Source: Clostridia bacterium (GTDB taxonomy: Bacteria; Bacillota; Clostridia; Christensenellales; Aristaeellaceae). Taken from it: DNA of 56,658 nucleotides. How positions within the stretch are numbered: the stretch's first letter is position 1; the number at the start of each line of letters is the position of its first letter. The notes under the pieces are model-generated. The model made no database searches, was not told the DNA's origin, and was given only the letters and a program-made list of their open reading frames with translations. The position numbers and the translations under genes were made by a program. The stretch spans positions 1-56,658 of the forward strand of contig JAFUZM010000231.1 in the NCBI GenBank assembly GCA_017476605.1. The letters are read 5' to 3'. Shown one piece after another: positions 17,060 to 27,121 of this stretch.

Positions 17060-18892
17060 ATGAATTGGATCCTCGTTGTAGATAGCGATGTAATTACCCT
17101 GCGAATCGCCGGGCAGATTCTGTGTCGTCAGCAGCTGCGCGTCACCGGGCTCAATTCCGCTAAGGCGTTACTGGACTTTCTTAAGGATAACCAGCCAGAT
17201 CTGATCCTGCTTGGCGATGTCCTGTGGGAGCTTGGTGGATTTGAGGCTGTATCTGTTTTAAAACAGAACATGAATGGTGATATTCCCGTGCTCCTTATGG
17301 CGGGCAATGATAATCGCGAGCTGGCGAACCGGGTAAAAAGTGCAACGGGTGTAATCAGCAAACCACTGGAACCGGCTGTGCTGTTGGATACCGTAAAAGA
17401 GATTCTCGCAAGGCAGCGCAGTCAGGAAAATCCATCCCCTGCAAACAGCAGTCTTGAGGAGATAGCCTCTTCACTGGAAGAGTACAACGATGCCAGCAAT
17501 GGCATGTGGATGGGCAAGGAGGTCTTCGTTAACGTCTATCGCCACATGCTCAGATATCTGAATCAATATAACGGGGTCGCATTCCAGGTGCTGTTCACAG
17601 TGAAAATGCCAAAGAACACCTCCGAAGATACCAGGGAAGAAATCATGGCACAGTTCAAGTGCCAGCTGCAAAGAAGTCTGCGCTCCAGTGATATGATGCT
17701 GGAATGCGGGACAAACCAGATGTTCCTGCTGCTGCCGGATGTTCAGGATTCCGATATCGGCCACGTGATCTTCAGGATCATTGATGAATGGAAGCGGACC
17801 GAATATGGGGCCGTCACGGACATCGCCTCCGAGGTCCGGCGGGCAAAGCTGGGCAGCGGAGAATCAGACAACGGCATGCGCAATGCATTTGATTGGGTCG
17901 TGATCGTCGATAACAATCTCGCAAACCTGAAAATGGCTGGCTTGATTTTAAGCAGGCAGAACATGCGAGTGACGGCCCTTCAGTCGGGGCAGGATCTGCT
18001 GAATTACATAAAGGACTGTCATCCTGACCTGATCCTCATGGACGTACGCATGCCTGGGATGGACGGCTTTGAGACGATGCGCCGCCTGAAACAGATGTGG
18101 GGCCCGGGGCAGGAAATCCCGGTTGTTTTCCTTACATCGGATGAAAATGCTGAGCTGGAGACGCAGGGGCTGGCCCTCGGCGCCATGGACTTTATCAAGA
18201 AGCCTTTTATTCCGGATGTGTTGATCCTGCGTGTGCGGCACATCATCGAACTGACACGCCTCCAGAAGAATCTGGCGGAAGAGGTTGAACTCAAAACCCA
18301 GGAGAATGAAAATCTTGCTCTTCGAATCGTCCAGGCACTGGCGGAGGCGATTGATGCAAAGGATACCTATACCAACGGCCATTCTGACCGGGTGGCAAAG
18401 TATGCCCGGGAAATTGCAAGACGGTATGGTTACAGCCTTAAACATCAGGATGAAATCTATATGATGGGACTTTTGCACGATGTAGGGAAGATCGGTGTAC
18501 CGGATAGCATCATCAACAAGCCCGGCAGACTGACGGAAGAGGAGTACGCCCAGATCAAATTCCATCCCGTCATGGGCGATCGCATTCTTAAAAACATCCG
18601 GGAGAGGCCAAGATTGGCAATTGGTGCCCGATGGCATCATGAACGCTATGATGGCAAGGGATATCCGGATGGCCTTTCGGGGATCAACATTCCTGAGGAG
18701 GCCCGAATCATCGCCGTGGCAGATGCCTACGATGCCATGACCAGTCAGCGCAGCTATCGGCAGATTCTGTCACAGTCTGTCGTGCGCAGTGAACTTGAAA
18801 AAGGTAAGGGAACACAATTTGATCCGGAATTTGCTGATATCATGCTTAAGATGATGGACGAAGATCCGGAATATCTGCTGTCGGAGAAATAG
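17060..18892 (+). CDS. Double-receiver HD-GYP cyclic-di-GMP phosphodiesterase
   Basis: A 610-residue soluble regulator. REC1 (about 1-115) looks degenerate: its phospho-acceptor segment LILLGDVLWELGG has an extra residue and lacks the usual D-x-x-MP pattern. Residues about 150-270 resemble a decayed GGDEF domain (SDMMLECGTNQMFLLLPD). REC2 (about 275-395) is canonical (VIVDNN, LILMDVRMPGMDGFE, LTSDEN, KKPF). The output is an intact HD-GYP domain (HSDRVAKYA, LLHDVGKIGVPD, HHERYDGKGYPDGLSG, ADAYDAMTS), which by family hydrolyses c-di-GMP. It starts at ATG 17060 after AAAGGGGG. The large EAL/GGDEF protein follows 96 bases later, probably in the same unit. A partner histidine kinase is not next to it. 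Confidence 0.9.
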   Translation: MNWILVVDSDVITLRIAGQILCRQQLRVTGLNSAKALLDFLKDNQPDLILLGDVLWELGGFEAVSVLKQNMNGDIPVLLMAGNDNRELANRVKSATGVISKPLEPAVLLDTVKEILARQRSQENPSPANSSLEEIASSLEEYNDASNGMWMGKEVFVNVYRHMLRYLNQYNGVAFQVLFTVKMPKNTSEDTREEIMAQFKCQLQRSLRSSDMMLECGTNQMFLLLPDVQDSDIGHVIFRIIDEWKRTEYGAVTDIASEVRRAKLGSGESDNGMRNAFDWVVIVDNNLANLKMAGLILSRQNMRVTALQSGQDLLNYIKDCHPDLILMDVRMPGMDGFETMRRLKQMWGPGQEIPVVFLTSDENAELETQGLALGAMDFIKKPFIPDVLILRVRHIIELTRLQKNLAEEVELKTQENENLALRIVQALAEAIDAKDTYTNGHSDRVAKYAREIARRYGYSLKHQDEIYMMGLLHDVGKIGVPDSIINKPGRLTEEEYAQIKFHPVMGDRILKNIRERPRLAIGARWHHERYDGKGYPDGLSGINIPEEARIIAVADAYDAMTSQRSYRQILSQSVVRSELEKGKGTQFDPEFADIMLKMMDEDPEYLLSEK

Positions 18893-18988
18893 AACTGTTT
18901 CTCTGCATTGAACATAAGCAAGACAATTTACCAAACCACGCTCATATGTTTTTATACTCCAGCGCAACAAGAACGGGAAGTGCTACTT

Positions 18989-21900
18989 ATGGAACGATAC
19001 CAGTTCAGTGAAACAGAACTCATGCTTTTGGAGCAGTTGCCCACGCCGATTGCAGTCTATCAGACTGTCGGCAACAAGGTGTATACCCTCGCATTATCGG
19101 ATGGATTCCGGAAGCTGTTTGGATACAATGACAAGGCCGAGGCCTATCGGCTCATGAATCTGGACCCTTGTTACAATACGCATCCGGATGATACAGCGCG
19201 GATTGAAGAAGCCATTCGCAAGTTCTCCACTGAAGGCGGCCAATATGAGGTTATCTTCCGTGCAAAGGACAGCAAAGGGAAGGACTATCGCGTCGTACAC
19301 GGCATCGGAAACCATATCTACAGGGATGGCATGCGCCTGGCCGTTGTGTCGTTTACGGATGAAGGGGCGTATACCTTTGAGGAAGATGCCCGAGCATCAA
19401 CACTCAACAAAGCGTTCAGCCAGGCGCTCCATGAGGAAAGTCTGCTCAAGGCAAACTATTTTGATGACCTGACAGGCCTTCCCAGCATGACCCATTTCTT
19501 CAGTCTGGCTGAGGAGGAGCGGGAAAAGACCCGAAACGAGGGTGGCAATCCTGTAATGCTGTATATGAATTTCAGCGGCATGAAATTCTATAATATGAAA
19601 AATGGATTTGCTGAGGGGAACAATCTTTTGCAAGCCTTTGCAAAAACCCTCTCGGGCATCTTTGGAAGTCACAACTGCTGCCGCATCAGCGCAGATCACT
19701 TTGTTGTGCTGACCGAGGAGCAAGGACTTGTCGAGCGAATTAAACAGCTGATTGAGGAATGCCAGAAGATCAACGGCGGGAATACTCTGCCGGTTCATGT
19801 CGGTGTCTATGTGGCTGAGCCAATGCTGGTACCTGTCAGTGTGGCCTGTGACCGGGCCAAGCTTGCCTGCAGCAAACTCACCGGCCGATATGAGACAGCC
19901 GTGAACTACTACAGTAAGGCGCTCAGCGAGGAGGCATCGAGTAAACAGTATATAATCGAAAACATTGACCGCGCGATCAAAGAGAAGTGGATCAAGGTTT
20001 ATCTCCAGCCGATCATTCGTGCTGTCAACGGGCGAGTGTGCGACGTTGAAGCATTGGCAAGGTGGATTGATCCGGTAAAGGGCATCCTGTCCCCGGCCAG
20101 CTTTATCCCGGTCCTTGAGGAAGCAGGGCTGATTTACAAGCTGGATCTCTATATGGTGGATGAGGTTTTGGAACTGATCAAGGCACAAATGGCCAAGGGC
20201 TTTTTCATAACACCTCATTCCGTCAACCTCTCTCGTTCAGACTTTGATACTTGCGACATTGTCGAGGAAATCCGGCAACGTGTGGATGATGCAGGCATAG
20301 CTCGCGACAGAATCACCATTGAAATCACAGAGAGCATCATCGGCAGCGACTTTGAATTCATGAAAACACAGGTGGAGCGCTTCCAGAAACTCGGTTTTCC
20401 GGTATGGATGGATGACTTCGGCAGTGGGTACTCTTCTCTGGATGTTCTGCAAAGCATTCGGTTTGATCTCTTGAAATTTGACATGAGCTTTATGAACAAG
20501 CTCAATGAAGGCGACAGCGGGAAGATCATTCTGACTGAGCTGATGAAGATGGCCACCTCTCTGGGCATGGATACTGTCTGCGAAGGCGTTGAGACCGAGG
20601 CTCAGGTTCGCTTTCTTCAGGAGATCGGCTGTTCCAAACTCCAGGGGTATTATTACAGCAAACCCTTGTCTTTCGATGCGATTCTGGAAATGTATGAAAA
20701 GGGCATCCTCATTGAAAACGAAAACCCGGAAGAATCTGTATACTACGAGAGTCTCGGCCGGCTTGACCTGTTTGATCTCAGCATGGTTGGCAGTGACGAT
20801 GAAGATGTCTTTGAACATACCTTCAGTTCCATACCCATTGCCGTCCTTGAGGTCAACAACGGGCAGGGACGATATGTACGAAGCAATGGCTCCTATCGGT
20901 ATTTTGCAAAGCGCTTCTTCAATATCGACGTAATGGAACAATGGCTGGATTTTGATGATCCCGAAATCGCTCAATGGGCCACCTTTCTCTCATCGGTTAA
21001 GCAGTGCTGCGTGACAGGTCATCATATTTTCTTTGACGAGAAGGTAACGGACGGCTCGGTTTTCCATTTCTTTGCCAGGCGGGTCAGCATTAATCCTCTC
21101 ACAGGAACCACGGCAGTAGCTATTGCGGTGCTCTCTATCGCTGAGCCGGACGAGGAAAGCATGACTTTCGCGGAAATTGCAAGGTCACTAGCCGCAGACT
21201 ACTACAACATTTACCTGATTGATCTGGATACAAACGACTATATTGAGTATTCCTCACAGGTCGGCAGCGAGGAAATGTTACTGCAGCGTCACGGCGGGGA
21301 TTTCTTTGAATCGGCGAAGCGCGATACGATGGTCCGCATCTATGAGGAGGACAGGGAATCTTTCCTGACACTGTTCACAAAGGAAAATGTCCTTCGGGAC
21401 ATCGATCGTCAGGGCGTCTTCACGACCACGTATCGTCTGGTGGATACAGGAGCGCCGATGTATGTCAATATGAAGATCACACGGATGCACGACGGGAACC
21501 GTCTGATTCTGGGTGTCAGCATCATTGATGCTTATATGAAACAGCAGGAAGAGGAAAAGCGGCTGAAGCAGGAAAAGGTGTCCCTTGGAAGAATTGCCGC
21601 TCTGTCTCCGGATTACATGGTTCTCTACACAGTCGATCCTGTAACCGGCCATTATACACAGTACAATCCATCCAACGAATTTGAAGAATTCGGTCTGGCC
21701 AGTCAGGGAGAAGATTTCTTCGCTGACGTTGTATTAGATGCACCGAAGGCGATTTCCCAAGAGGACATGGAGCGCCATTTGCGCGTCATGACGAAGGAAA
21801 ATATGCTTCGGGACATTCGAAATACCGGTTCCTTCATCCACCACTATCGAATGCTCATTGATGGAAAGACTGTCCCGGCAAGTCTCAGAGCAACGCTGAT

Positions 21901-23311
21901 CCAGGAAAGCGACGGGGAAAAGATCATTCTTGGCGTCACCAATGACGCAGAGGAATACCGGCGTAAGCTGGAGGCAGCCTATAAAGAGGCAAGCAGCAAT
22001 GCGACCATCTACAATCACATTGCACACGCATTGGCCCGGGACTGCACGGATCTGTTCTATGTCAATACAGAAACCAATGAGCTCATCGAATTCAACACCG
22101 ATGATGCAAGCGGTGTTCTAAGCGAAGCGCGGCGGGGCATGGACTTCTTTGAGGGATGCGAACGGGATGCCAGGCTTTTCATCCACCCGGATGACCAGGA
22201 TGCGTTCATCCGGGCGATGAACCGCGATTTCCTCTCGAAAGCGCTGGATCACTCAAAGGTATTCGAAATGACCTATCGCAGAATCAAGGAGGGAAGAACC
22301 TTCTTTGTCGACATGAAGGTGTCCCGAATGGAGGATGATCCTCGCATCATCGTCATTGCTGTATCGGATATTGACGAGCTGATGAAGCAGCGTCGCCTGG
22401 AGGAGAGGATTAAAGAGGAGCGTATCGTCTATGCCCGGCTTCATGCCATCACGGGTAACTTTATCGTCGTCTACGTAGTGGATCCTGTGAGCAATCACTA
22501 CCGGGAATTCAGCGCTACCCTTGGCTATGCGAAATCCTTTGGCACAGCAAAAGAAGGACTGGATTTCTTTGAATCGGTGCGCAGGGATGCCAAGGTTTAC
22601 GCTCATCCGAAAGATCTGGATCGCTTTCTTGCAGCATTCAGCAAGGAGAGCATCCTTGAGGAGATCAGGCGAAGCGGCATATTCACCTGGGGATACCGCA
22701 TCATGATGGGAGATAAACCCATTCATGTCCAGATGAAAGCCACCATGGTGGAGGAGAAGGAAGGCCCACGCCTGATCGTCGGTCTCGATGACATTGACGC
22801 ACAGGTTCGGCAGGAAGAAGAATATTCAAGGCGTCTCGCAAAAGCACAGTCCGAGGCGAACATAGATGGACTGACAGGAATCAAAAACAGGCATGCCTAC
22901 CTGGAGACAGTGGTGCAAATCGACCAGAAGATCGAAGATCATGAGCAGCCGCCATTTGCCGTTGTGATTCTGGATGTGAATGACCTGAAGAAGATCAATG
23001 ATACAAAAGGGCATCAGGCTGGAGATCAATATCTGAGAGATGCCTGCAAGGTCATCTGCTCCATTTTCAAGCACAGTCCTGTTTTCCGCGTGGGCGGAGA
23101 TGAGTTTGCAGTGATTTCGCAGGAAAGAGATTACGAGAATATTGACTCGCTTGTGGAGAAGGTGCGTGCACACAATATGGAAGCGCTCCATTCCGAGGGG
23201 ATCGTCATTGCCTGTGGCATGGCCAGATTCGAAAATGGCGAAAATGTTGCTGCAGTCGTTGCCCGGGCTGACCATAACATGTACGAGAATAAAGCTTTCC
23301 TGAAGCGATAG
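18989..23311 (+). CDS. Large EAL-GGDEF protein with four tandem PAS-like repeats
   Basis: A 1440-residue soluble c-di-GMP protein. Order: N-terminal PAS-like (about 10-120); degenerate GGDEF (DDLTGLPS near 158, SADHF in place of GGDEF near 234); intact EAL (VEALARW near 353, ITIEITESI, WMDDFGSGYSSLDVL near 475, QGYYYSKPL); a divergent PAS-like stretch; four tandem related modules of about 120 residues (about 739-857, 871-990, 1014-1134, 1150-1274), each with a D-F-F-[EA] motif, a TKENxLRDI-like helix and a TYR...M-K strand; and a C-terminal GGDEF with an intact RVGGDEFAVIS. Both activities look possible; no inhibitory RxxD precedes the GGDEF. I chose ATG 18989 (GGGAAG upstream) over the TTG at 18908. 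Confidence 0.9.
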   Translation: MERYQFSETELMLLEQLPTPIAVYQTVGNKVYTLALSDGFRKLFGYNDKAEAYRLMNLDPCYNTHPDDTARIEEAIRKFSTEGGQYEVIFRAKDSKGKDYRVVHGIGNHIYRDGMRLAVVSFTDEGAYTFEEDARASTLNKAFSQALHEESLLKANYFDDLTGLPSMTHFFSLAEEEREKTRNEGGNPVMLYMNFSGMKFYNMKNGFAEGNNLLQAFAKTLSGIFGSHNCCRISADHFVVLTEEQGLVERIKQLIEECQKINGGNTLPVHVGVYVAEPMLVPVSVACDRAKLACSKLTGRYETAVNYYSKALSEEASSKQYIIENIDRAIKEKWIKVYLQPIIRAVNGRVCDVEALARWIDPVKGILSPASFIPVLEEAGLIYKLDLYMVDEVLELIKAQMAKGFFITPHSVNLSRSDFDTCDIVEEIRQRVDDAGIARDRITIEITESIIGSDFEFMKTQVERFQKLGFPVWMDDFGSGYSSLDVLQSIRFDLLKFDMSFMNKLNEGDSGKIILTELMKMATSLGMDTVCEGVETEAQVRFLQEIGCSKLQGYYYSKPLSFDAILEMYEKGILIENENPEESVYYESLGRLDLFDLSMVGSDDEDVFEHTFSSIPIAVLEVNNGQGRYVRSNGSYRYFAKRFFNIDVMEQWLDFDDPEIAQWATFLSSVKQCCVTGHHIFFDEKVTDGSVFHFFARRVSINPLTGTTAVAIAVLSIAEPDEESMTFAEIARSLAADYYNIYLIDLDTNDYIEYSSQVGSEEMLLQRHGGDFFESAKRDTMVRIYEEDRESFLTLFTKENVLRDIDRQGVFTTTYRLVDTGAPMYVNMKITRMHDGNRLILGVSIIDAYMKQQEEEKRLKQEKVSLGRIAALSPDYMVLYTVDPVTGHYTQYNPSNEFEEFGLASQGEDFFADVVLDAPKAISQEDMERHLRVMTKENMLRDIRNTGSFIHHYRMLIDGKTVPASLRATLIQESDGEKIILGVTNDAEEYRRKLEAAYKEASSNATIYNHIAHALARDCTDLFYVNTETNELIEFNTDDASGVLSEARRGMDFFEGCERDARLFIHPDDQDAFIRAMNRDFLSKALDHSKVFEMTYRRIKEGRTFFVDMKVSRMEDDPRIIVIAVSDIDELMKQRRLEERIKEERIVYARLHAITGNFIVVYVVDPVSNHYREFSATLGYAKSFGTAKEGLDFFESVRRDAKVYAHPKDLDRFLAAFSKESILEEIRRSGIFTWGYRIMMGDKPIHVQMKATMVEEKEGPRLIVGLDDIDAQVRQEEEYSRRLAKAQSEANIDGLTGIKNRHAYLETVVQIDQKIEDHEQPPFAVVILDVNDLKKINDTKGHQAGDQYLRDACKVICSIFKHSPVFRVGGDEFAVISQERDYENIDSLVEKVRAHNMEALHSEGIVIACGMARFENGENVAAVVARADHNMYENKAFLKR

Positions 23312-23444
23312 TCAACGCAGTATAAAAAGAGAAAATCCCATTTCACAAGACCTGTATTGAGTCTTCTCCAGGTGAATCAATTTTACCCTTTGCAGTCTGG
23401 CAGAAAAACCATAGCATGAATATGACAAAGGAGACAGCAAGTCT

Positions 23445-23948
23445 ATGAAGACACTGATCGTCTACTACTCATTGGAAGGAAACACAGAATTCGCAGCAAA
23501 AACAATCGCATCCGCTCTTGGGGCGGATATGCTGAAACTTGAGCCGGTCAAAGCCTATCCGACTTCTGGCTTCAGGAAGTTCTTCTGGGGTGGAAAGAGC
23601 GCTGTGATGGAGGAGAAACCCCAATTGGAGCCCTATACGTTTGAGCCGGAGAGGTATGAGCGGATCATCTTCGGATTCCCGGTATGGGCGGGAAACATCA
23701 CGCCACCACTGCGCACCTTTATCCTGGAAAATCAAGCGGCACTGAAGGATAAGCGCTTTGCTGCATTTGCCTGCCAGAGTGGTTCCGGAGCAGAAAAAGC
23801 ATTTGGAAAGCTTATGACATCTCTTGGTAATAAAGCCTTGGATGCTAAGCTGATTCTGATCGACCCGAAGGATAAGCCACATGACGAAAACAAGGTGAAA
23901 ATCAAAGCGTTTTGCAACGCTTTGCTGTCCTCGGAAAAGAAGGCATAA
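23445..23948 (+). CDS. Flavodoxin-family protein
   Basis: A 167-residue FMN protein with a typical start TLIVYYSLEGNTEFAAKTIA, where SLEGNT is the phosphate-binding loop, and the aromatic FMN loops GFPVWAGNITPPL and ACQSGSGAEKAFG. By family it carries electrons or acts as a small quinone/NADPH-linked reductase. It starts at ATG 23445 behind AAAGGAG and stands alone between two large genes. A converging-type hairpin at 24205 lies downstream. Confidence 0.85.
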   Translation: MKTLIVYYSLEGNTEFAAKTIASALGADMLKLEPVKAYPTSGFRKFFWGGKSAVMEEKPQLEPYTFEPERYERIIFGFPVWAGNITPPLRTFILENQAALKDKRFAAFACQSGSGAEKAFGKLMTSLGNKALDAKLILIDPKDKPHDENKVKIKAFCNALLSSEKKA

Positions 23949-24204
23949 ATCCTGCAAGGTTTTTCTGGCACTCTCCGGCAGTGAACATAGACGATGTATG
24001 TCGATGCAGATACGTGCAGTACAAAGGAAGCAAAGCGCCTGCCGGTATATTACATTTCACGGATAATAACGATTCTTCTGAGACATCCAAACGAGTATAT
24101 GGCGTACGATGGGCATTGTCTAGTCTGAGCCCGGCTATCATGGCCATGCGCAGAATGTGCTTCGTGGAAAGCCTTAAAACAGAGAGCATCTCTGAAGAAT
24201 AGCA

Positions 24205-24243
24205 AATAACAAAAACCATCGCGTCACGATGGTTTTTGTTATT
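24205..24243 (+). terminator. Perfect 17-bp hairpin terminator (bidirectional)
   Basis: AATAACAAAAACCATCG (24205-24221), loop of five bases, CGATGGTTTTTGTTATT (24227-24243). A-rich and T-rich flanks make it work in either direction. The 260 bases between the flavodoxin stop and this hairpin hold nothing I recognise. Confidence 0.8.
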
Positions 24244-24333
24244 AAAGCTGGACTGATCAGAATTGCTTGGCAGATGTGCGAACAGAAAAGTTCCTGCAGG
24301 CCCGAATACGGAGTAACGGAAAGGCGTATAAGC

Positions 24334-25233
24334 ATGCGAAAGAAGATAAGGACAAGCACAGGAAAGCAATTTGTTGATGGTACAGGTGATGTCATGCAAT
24401 GGAAAATGCGTCGGAACTTGAACCGACGTTTTGCAAGGCTTTCCGCCCTTATGAAGACTAAAACGGCAGCTGTCATGGCAGGAATCTTCCTGGTGGTATC
24501 CATCTCAGCACTGCTTATCGCTGCCAACTGGTCCTTCCTGTCGAAAGTTCCTCTGCTTGTAGACGTTTTACATTGCATCACGGTACTCGTAGCAATCATT
24601 TTGCCATGCGCACTGGTCCTCATTCCTGTTCGTTTTAGAACCAAAGTTCCTTCATATATCTTCCGCAAGGCAATGCACACCGTGGCCTTTGTCGCTGTCG
24701 TGCTGATGATACTGAGTGCAAAAAGCTGGCAGGCTGCTTCATTGACATCTTTCATGGCAGCCTTAGCGGCATTTGTACTGCTCACCTGTCTGGAAGACGA
24801 AGCCTGGTACGGAAAACTTCTTGTTCAAAAGACCCGCGGGGAGATCAAGCGCAGCCTCTCATCATACTTTCTCATGGTTGCGGCCATGATTGCTCTCTGC
24901 TGGGGTGTATTTGATCGCCCCGAGGTGGCAAGTACAGCAATCCTGATGTGGGGGACAGGCGATGCAGCTGCAGCTCTCATTGGCATTCCCTGCGGGAAAC
25001 ATAAAGTAAGGCATGCGGATGGAAAAAAGTCCTGGGAGGGAAGCGCAGCGATGCTGCTTGTATCCTTCCTTGCCGGACTGTTGATGCTGCTTTTCCATCA
25101 TGTCGATTCCCTAAAATCGCTGCTCTTTGCCGGCCTCGGAGCACTCCTGGGAACATTGACGGAAGTATATTCGCCAAGTGAACTTGATACGTTGACAGTG
25201 CCTGTGGTAATCGCAGCTGTAATGCTGCTGTAA
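24334..25233 (+). CDS. Dolichol-kinase/phosphatidate-cytidylyltransferase-like membrane protein
   Basis: A polytopic membrane protein of about 299 residues. The C-terminal half has the SEC59/COG0170 signature (WGTGDAAAALIGIPCGKHKV, then DGKKSWEGSAAM), the CTP/lipid-handling segment shared by dolichol kinases and CDP-diglyceride synthetases, followed by hydrophobic helices. A basic N-terminus (MRKKIRTSTGK) precedes the first helix (AVMAGIFLVVSISALLIAAN). The frame is open to 24229, but ATG 24334 is the first start with a purine-rich site (GGAAAGG). ATG 24394 is an alternative start. It would phosphorylate or activate a polyprenol or lipid at the membrane; the substrate is unknown. Confidence 0.72.
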   Translation: MRKKIRTSTGKQFVDGTGDVMQWKMRRNLNRRFARLSALMKTKTAAVMAGIFLVVSISALLIAANWSFLSKVPLLVDVLHCITVLVAIILPCALVLIPVRFRTKVPSYIFRKAMHTVAFVAVVLMILSAKSWQAASLTSFMAALAAFVLLTCLEDEAWYGKLLVQKTRGEIKRSLSSYFLMVAAMIALCWGVFDRPEVASTAILMWGTGDAAAALIGIPCGKHKVRHADGKKSWEGSAAMLLVSFLAGLLMLLFHHVDSLKSLLFAGLGALLGTLTEVYSPSELDTLTVPVVIAAVMLL

Positions 25234-25331
25234 AAAGTGAAGGGCCTGGAAACCGTTTAACTACATGCTCAAGCTGCTCAAAAAGTAGATGCCCACGCAT
25301 TTACAGCATCGCAGATACGGAGAAATAAGCA

Positions 25332-27104
25332 ATGAAGCTATGCGTTCATACCCGCGGGGAAAGCAATGCCGGAGGAAAACCAGGAGTTTACCTGGTATGT
25401 CATCCGGAGCAGACTGCCCTGGTCATTCCATTGCTTTCCGAGGACATATTAAGACATGCCAACTGTGCTATCTGGTATGACTCCGAACCGGAGTCGAGTT
25501 ATGACGTTCAGGAGCTTTGGAACGCTCTTAATAAAATACAGCTGTTCGTTGTCGCTGTAACATCGAAGTTCTTATATGCCGACCATAGGGCCAGAAATGT
25601 GGAGCTGAAATACGCCCTTGAACAGCATATTCCTGTTCTTCCGGTTCTCTTCGAATCTGGCCTCGTCCGGGAATTTAACCGAATCACGGATACAATCATC
25701 CGGGGTGTGGATCGCACGGAGAATGATCCAACAGCCACATCATATGAGGATGTGCTGGATTCCTACCTTAAGTCCGTGCTTGTGAGCCATTCACTGGGAT
25801 GGATCGACAAGAAGGAAAATGACGGATCTGCCCGGAACCGCTATTTCATGGGCCTTGCCTATCTTTCGGGAATTGATGCTCAGATCAATCGCTCCAAAGC
25901 GCTTGAACTCCTTGAGAGTGCAGCTGAGGATCCGGAACCTTGCCTTGATGCCACCGAAAAACTGGTGGATATGTATCTTTTTGGCATTGGTGTGTCTCTT
26001 GACATAGAAAAGGCGTTTTTCTGGCAGAAAAAGCTCTGCAAGCAGCTTCAAACGGAATATAAAATAGGGCATTCACCGGATGAGCATCTGGACGTTGGGA
26101 CAAGGTATTTCCATGCGCTGATCAGCCTCTCCGATATTCTGCGGATAGCAGGACAGTTGCCTCAGGCTATTTCTACTGCAAAGCAGGCCCTTCAGGCTGC
26201 TGAGGAGCTTGCATCTGAAGTTGGCAAACAGGAATCTGATCGTAATATCGCGATGGTCTATGACCGTCTGAGCTCCCTTTACTGCGAGATCATGGAATGG
26301 GAGGATGCAAAGAAGTACTCCCGGAATGCCATGGACATCTATGCAAAGCTGGCAGGAGAGCAGGGTACAGTTCGCGCCAGACGGGATCTCTCCGTAAGCC
26401 AGGAGAAGCTGGGGGATATCTATCAAAAATGCAATGAACTTGATCCGGCTGAGGCTCTCTATCGGGATGCACTCTCGATTCGAGAAGCTCTGTCTATGAG
26501 TGACCATAGTCCAAATGTCCGCCGGGACATTTCCGAAATACGGACAAAACTGGGAGACATCCGAAAGGCACAGAATGACTATGATAGCGCAGCGGAGGAA
26601 TACGCGGCAGCACTCCAATTTGATAGTGAACTGGCAAAAGGACTTGGAACCTGGCAGGCCAGAGATGCCTGTGCCGTGAGCCTGGTCAGGCTTGGTGACA
26701 TCCGCAGATACCAGGGAGAATACCATGAGGCAGTGGAGCTTCATCATCGTGCTGCCGTCCTTCTTCAGGAGCTTGTAGACGAAACGGGCTCAATCCAGTA
26801 TCGGAAGAATCTGGCAACAGCACTTGAAAAACTGGCAAAATCCTGGATCGGGTTTTATCAGCCTGAACAGGCTGAACGCTGCTACGAGCGTGCACTTCGT
26901 CTACGTGAGGACCTGGTATACGAACATCCTTCTCACACGTCAAGACACGAACTTGCGACGACCTGTTTTCTGTTTGCAGACCTCAACTGTGACTCGGACA
27001 TGATGAGAAATGCGCTGAGGCTGTGGGAGGAAATGTGTCCATCCCATCCGGAATACCAGATCTATGTCGACAACGCCAGACGGATGCTGGCAAAGTGGCG
27101 TTAA
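25332..27104 (+). CDS. TIR-domain protein with Sel1/TPR repeats
   Basis: A 590-residue soluble protein. The N-terminus (about 15-120) is TIR-like: strand VYLVCHPEQTALVI, AIWYDSEPES, IQLFVVAVTSKFLYA, and NVELKYALEQHIPVLPVL, where the Glu of NVELKYA is placed like the catalytic Glu of NAD-cleaving TIR domains. Residues about 160-225 carry a Sel1-like pair (YLSGIDAQINRSKALELL, MYLFGIGVSLDIEKAFFW). Residues about 250-585 are TPR-type helices (LGDIYQKCNELDPAEALYRDAL and similar every 40-45 residues). It starts at ATG 25332 after CGGAG. The next gene follows after 17 bases. TIR-TPR proteins are known in bacterial conflict and antiphage systems; a defence role here is inferred. Confidence 0.8.
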   Translation: MKLCVHTRGESNAGGKPGVYLVCHPEQTALVIPLLSEDILRHANCAIWYDSEPESSYDVQELWNALNKIQLFVVAVTSKFLYADHRARNVELKYALEQHIPVLPVLFESGLVREFNRITDTIIRGVDRTENDPTATSYEDVLDSYLKSVLVSHSLGWIDKKENDGSARNRYFMGLAYLSGIDAQINRSKALELLESAAEDPEPCLDATEKLVDMYLFGIGVSLDIEKAFFWQKKLCKQLQTEYKIGHSPDEHLDVGTRYFHALISLSDILRIAGQLPQAISTAKQALQAAEELASEVGKQESDRNIAMVYDRLSSLYCEIMEWEDAKKYSRNAMDIYAKLAGEQGTVRARRDLSVSQEKLGDIYQKCNELDPAEALYRDALSIREALSMSDHSPNVRRDISEIRTKLGDIRKAQNDYDSAAEEYAAALQFDSELAKGLGTWQARDACAVSLVRLGDIRRYQGEYHEAVELHHRAAVLLQELVDETGSIQYRKNLATALEKLAKSWIGFYQPEQAERCYERALRLREDLVYEHPSHTSRHELATTCFLFADLNCDSDMMRNALRLWEEMCPSHPEYQIYVDNARRMLAKWR

Positions 27105-27121
27105 AACACCAAGGAGAAAAC

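Noticed and set aside
23912-24202. 96-codon frame after the flavodoxin gene
   Set aside because: Starts inside the flavodoxin gene without a site; no recognisable features.
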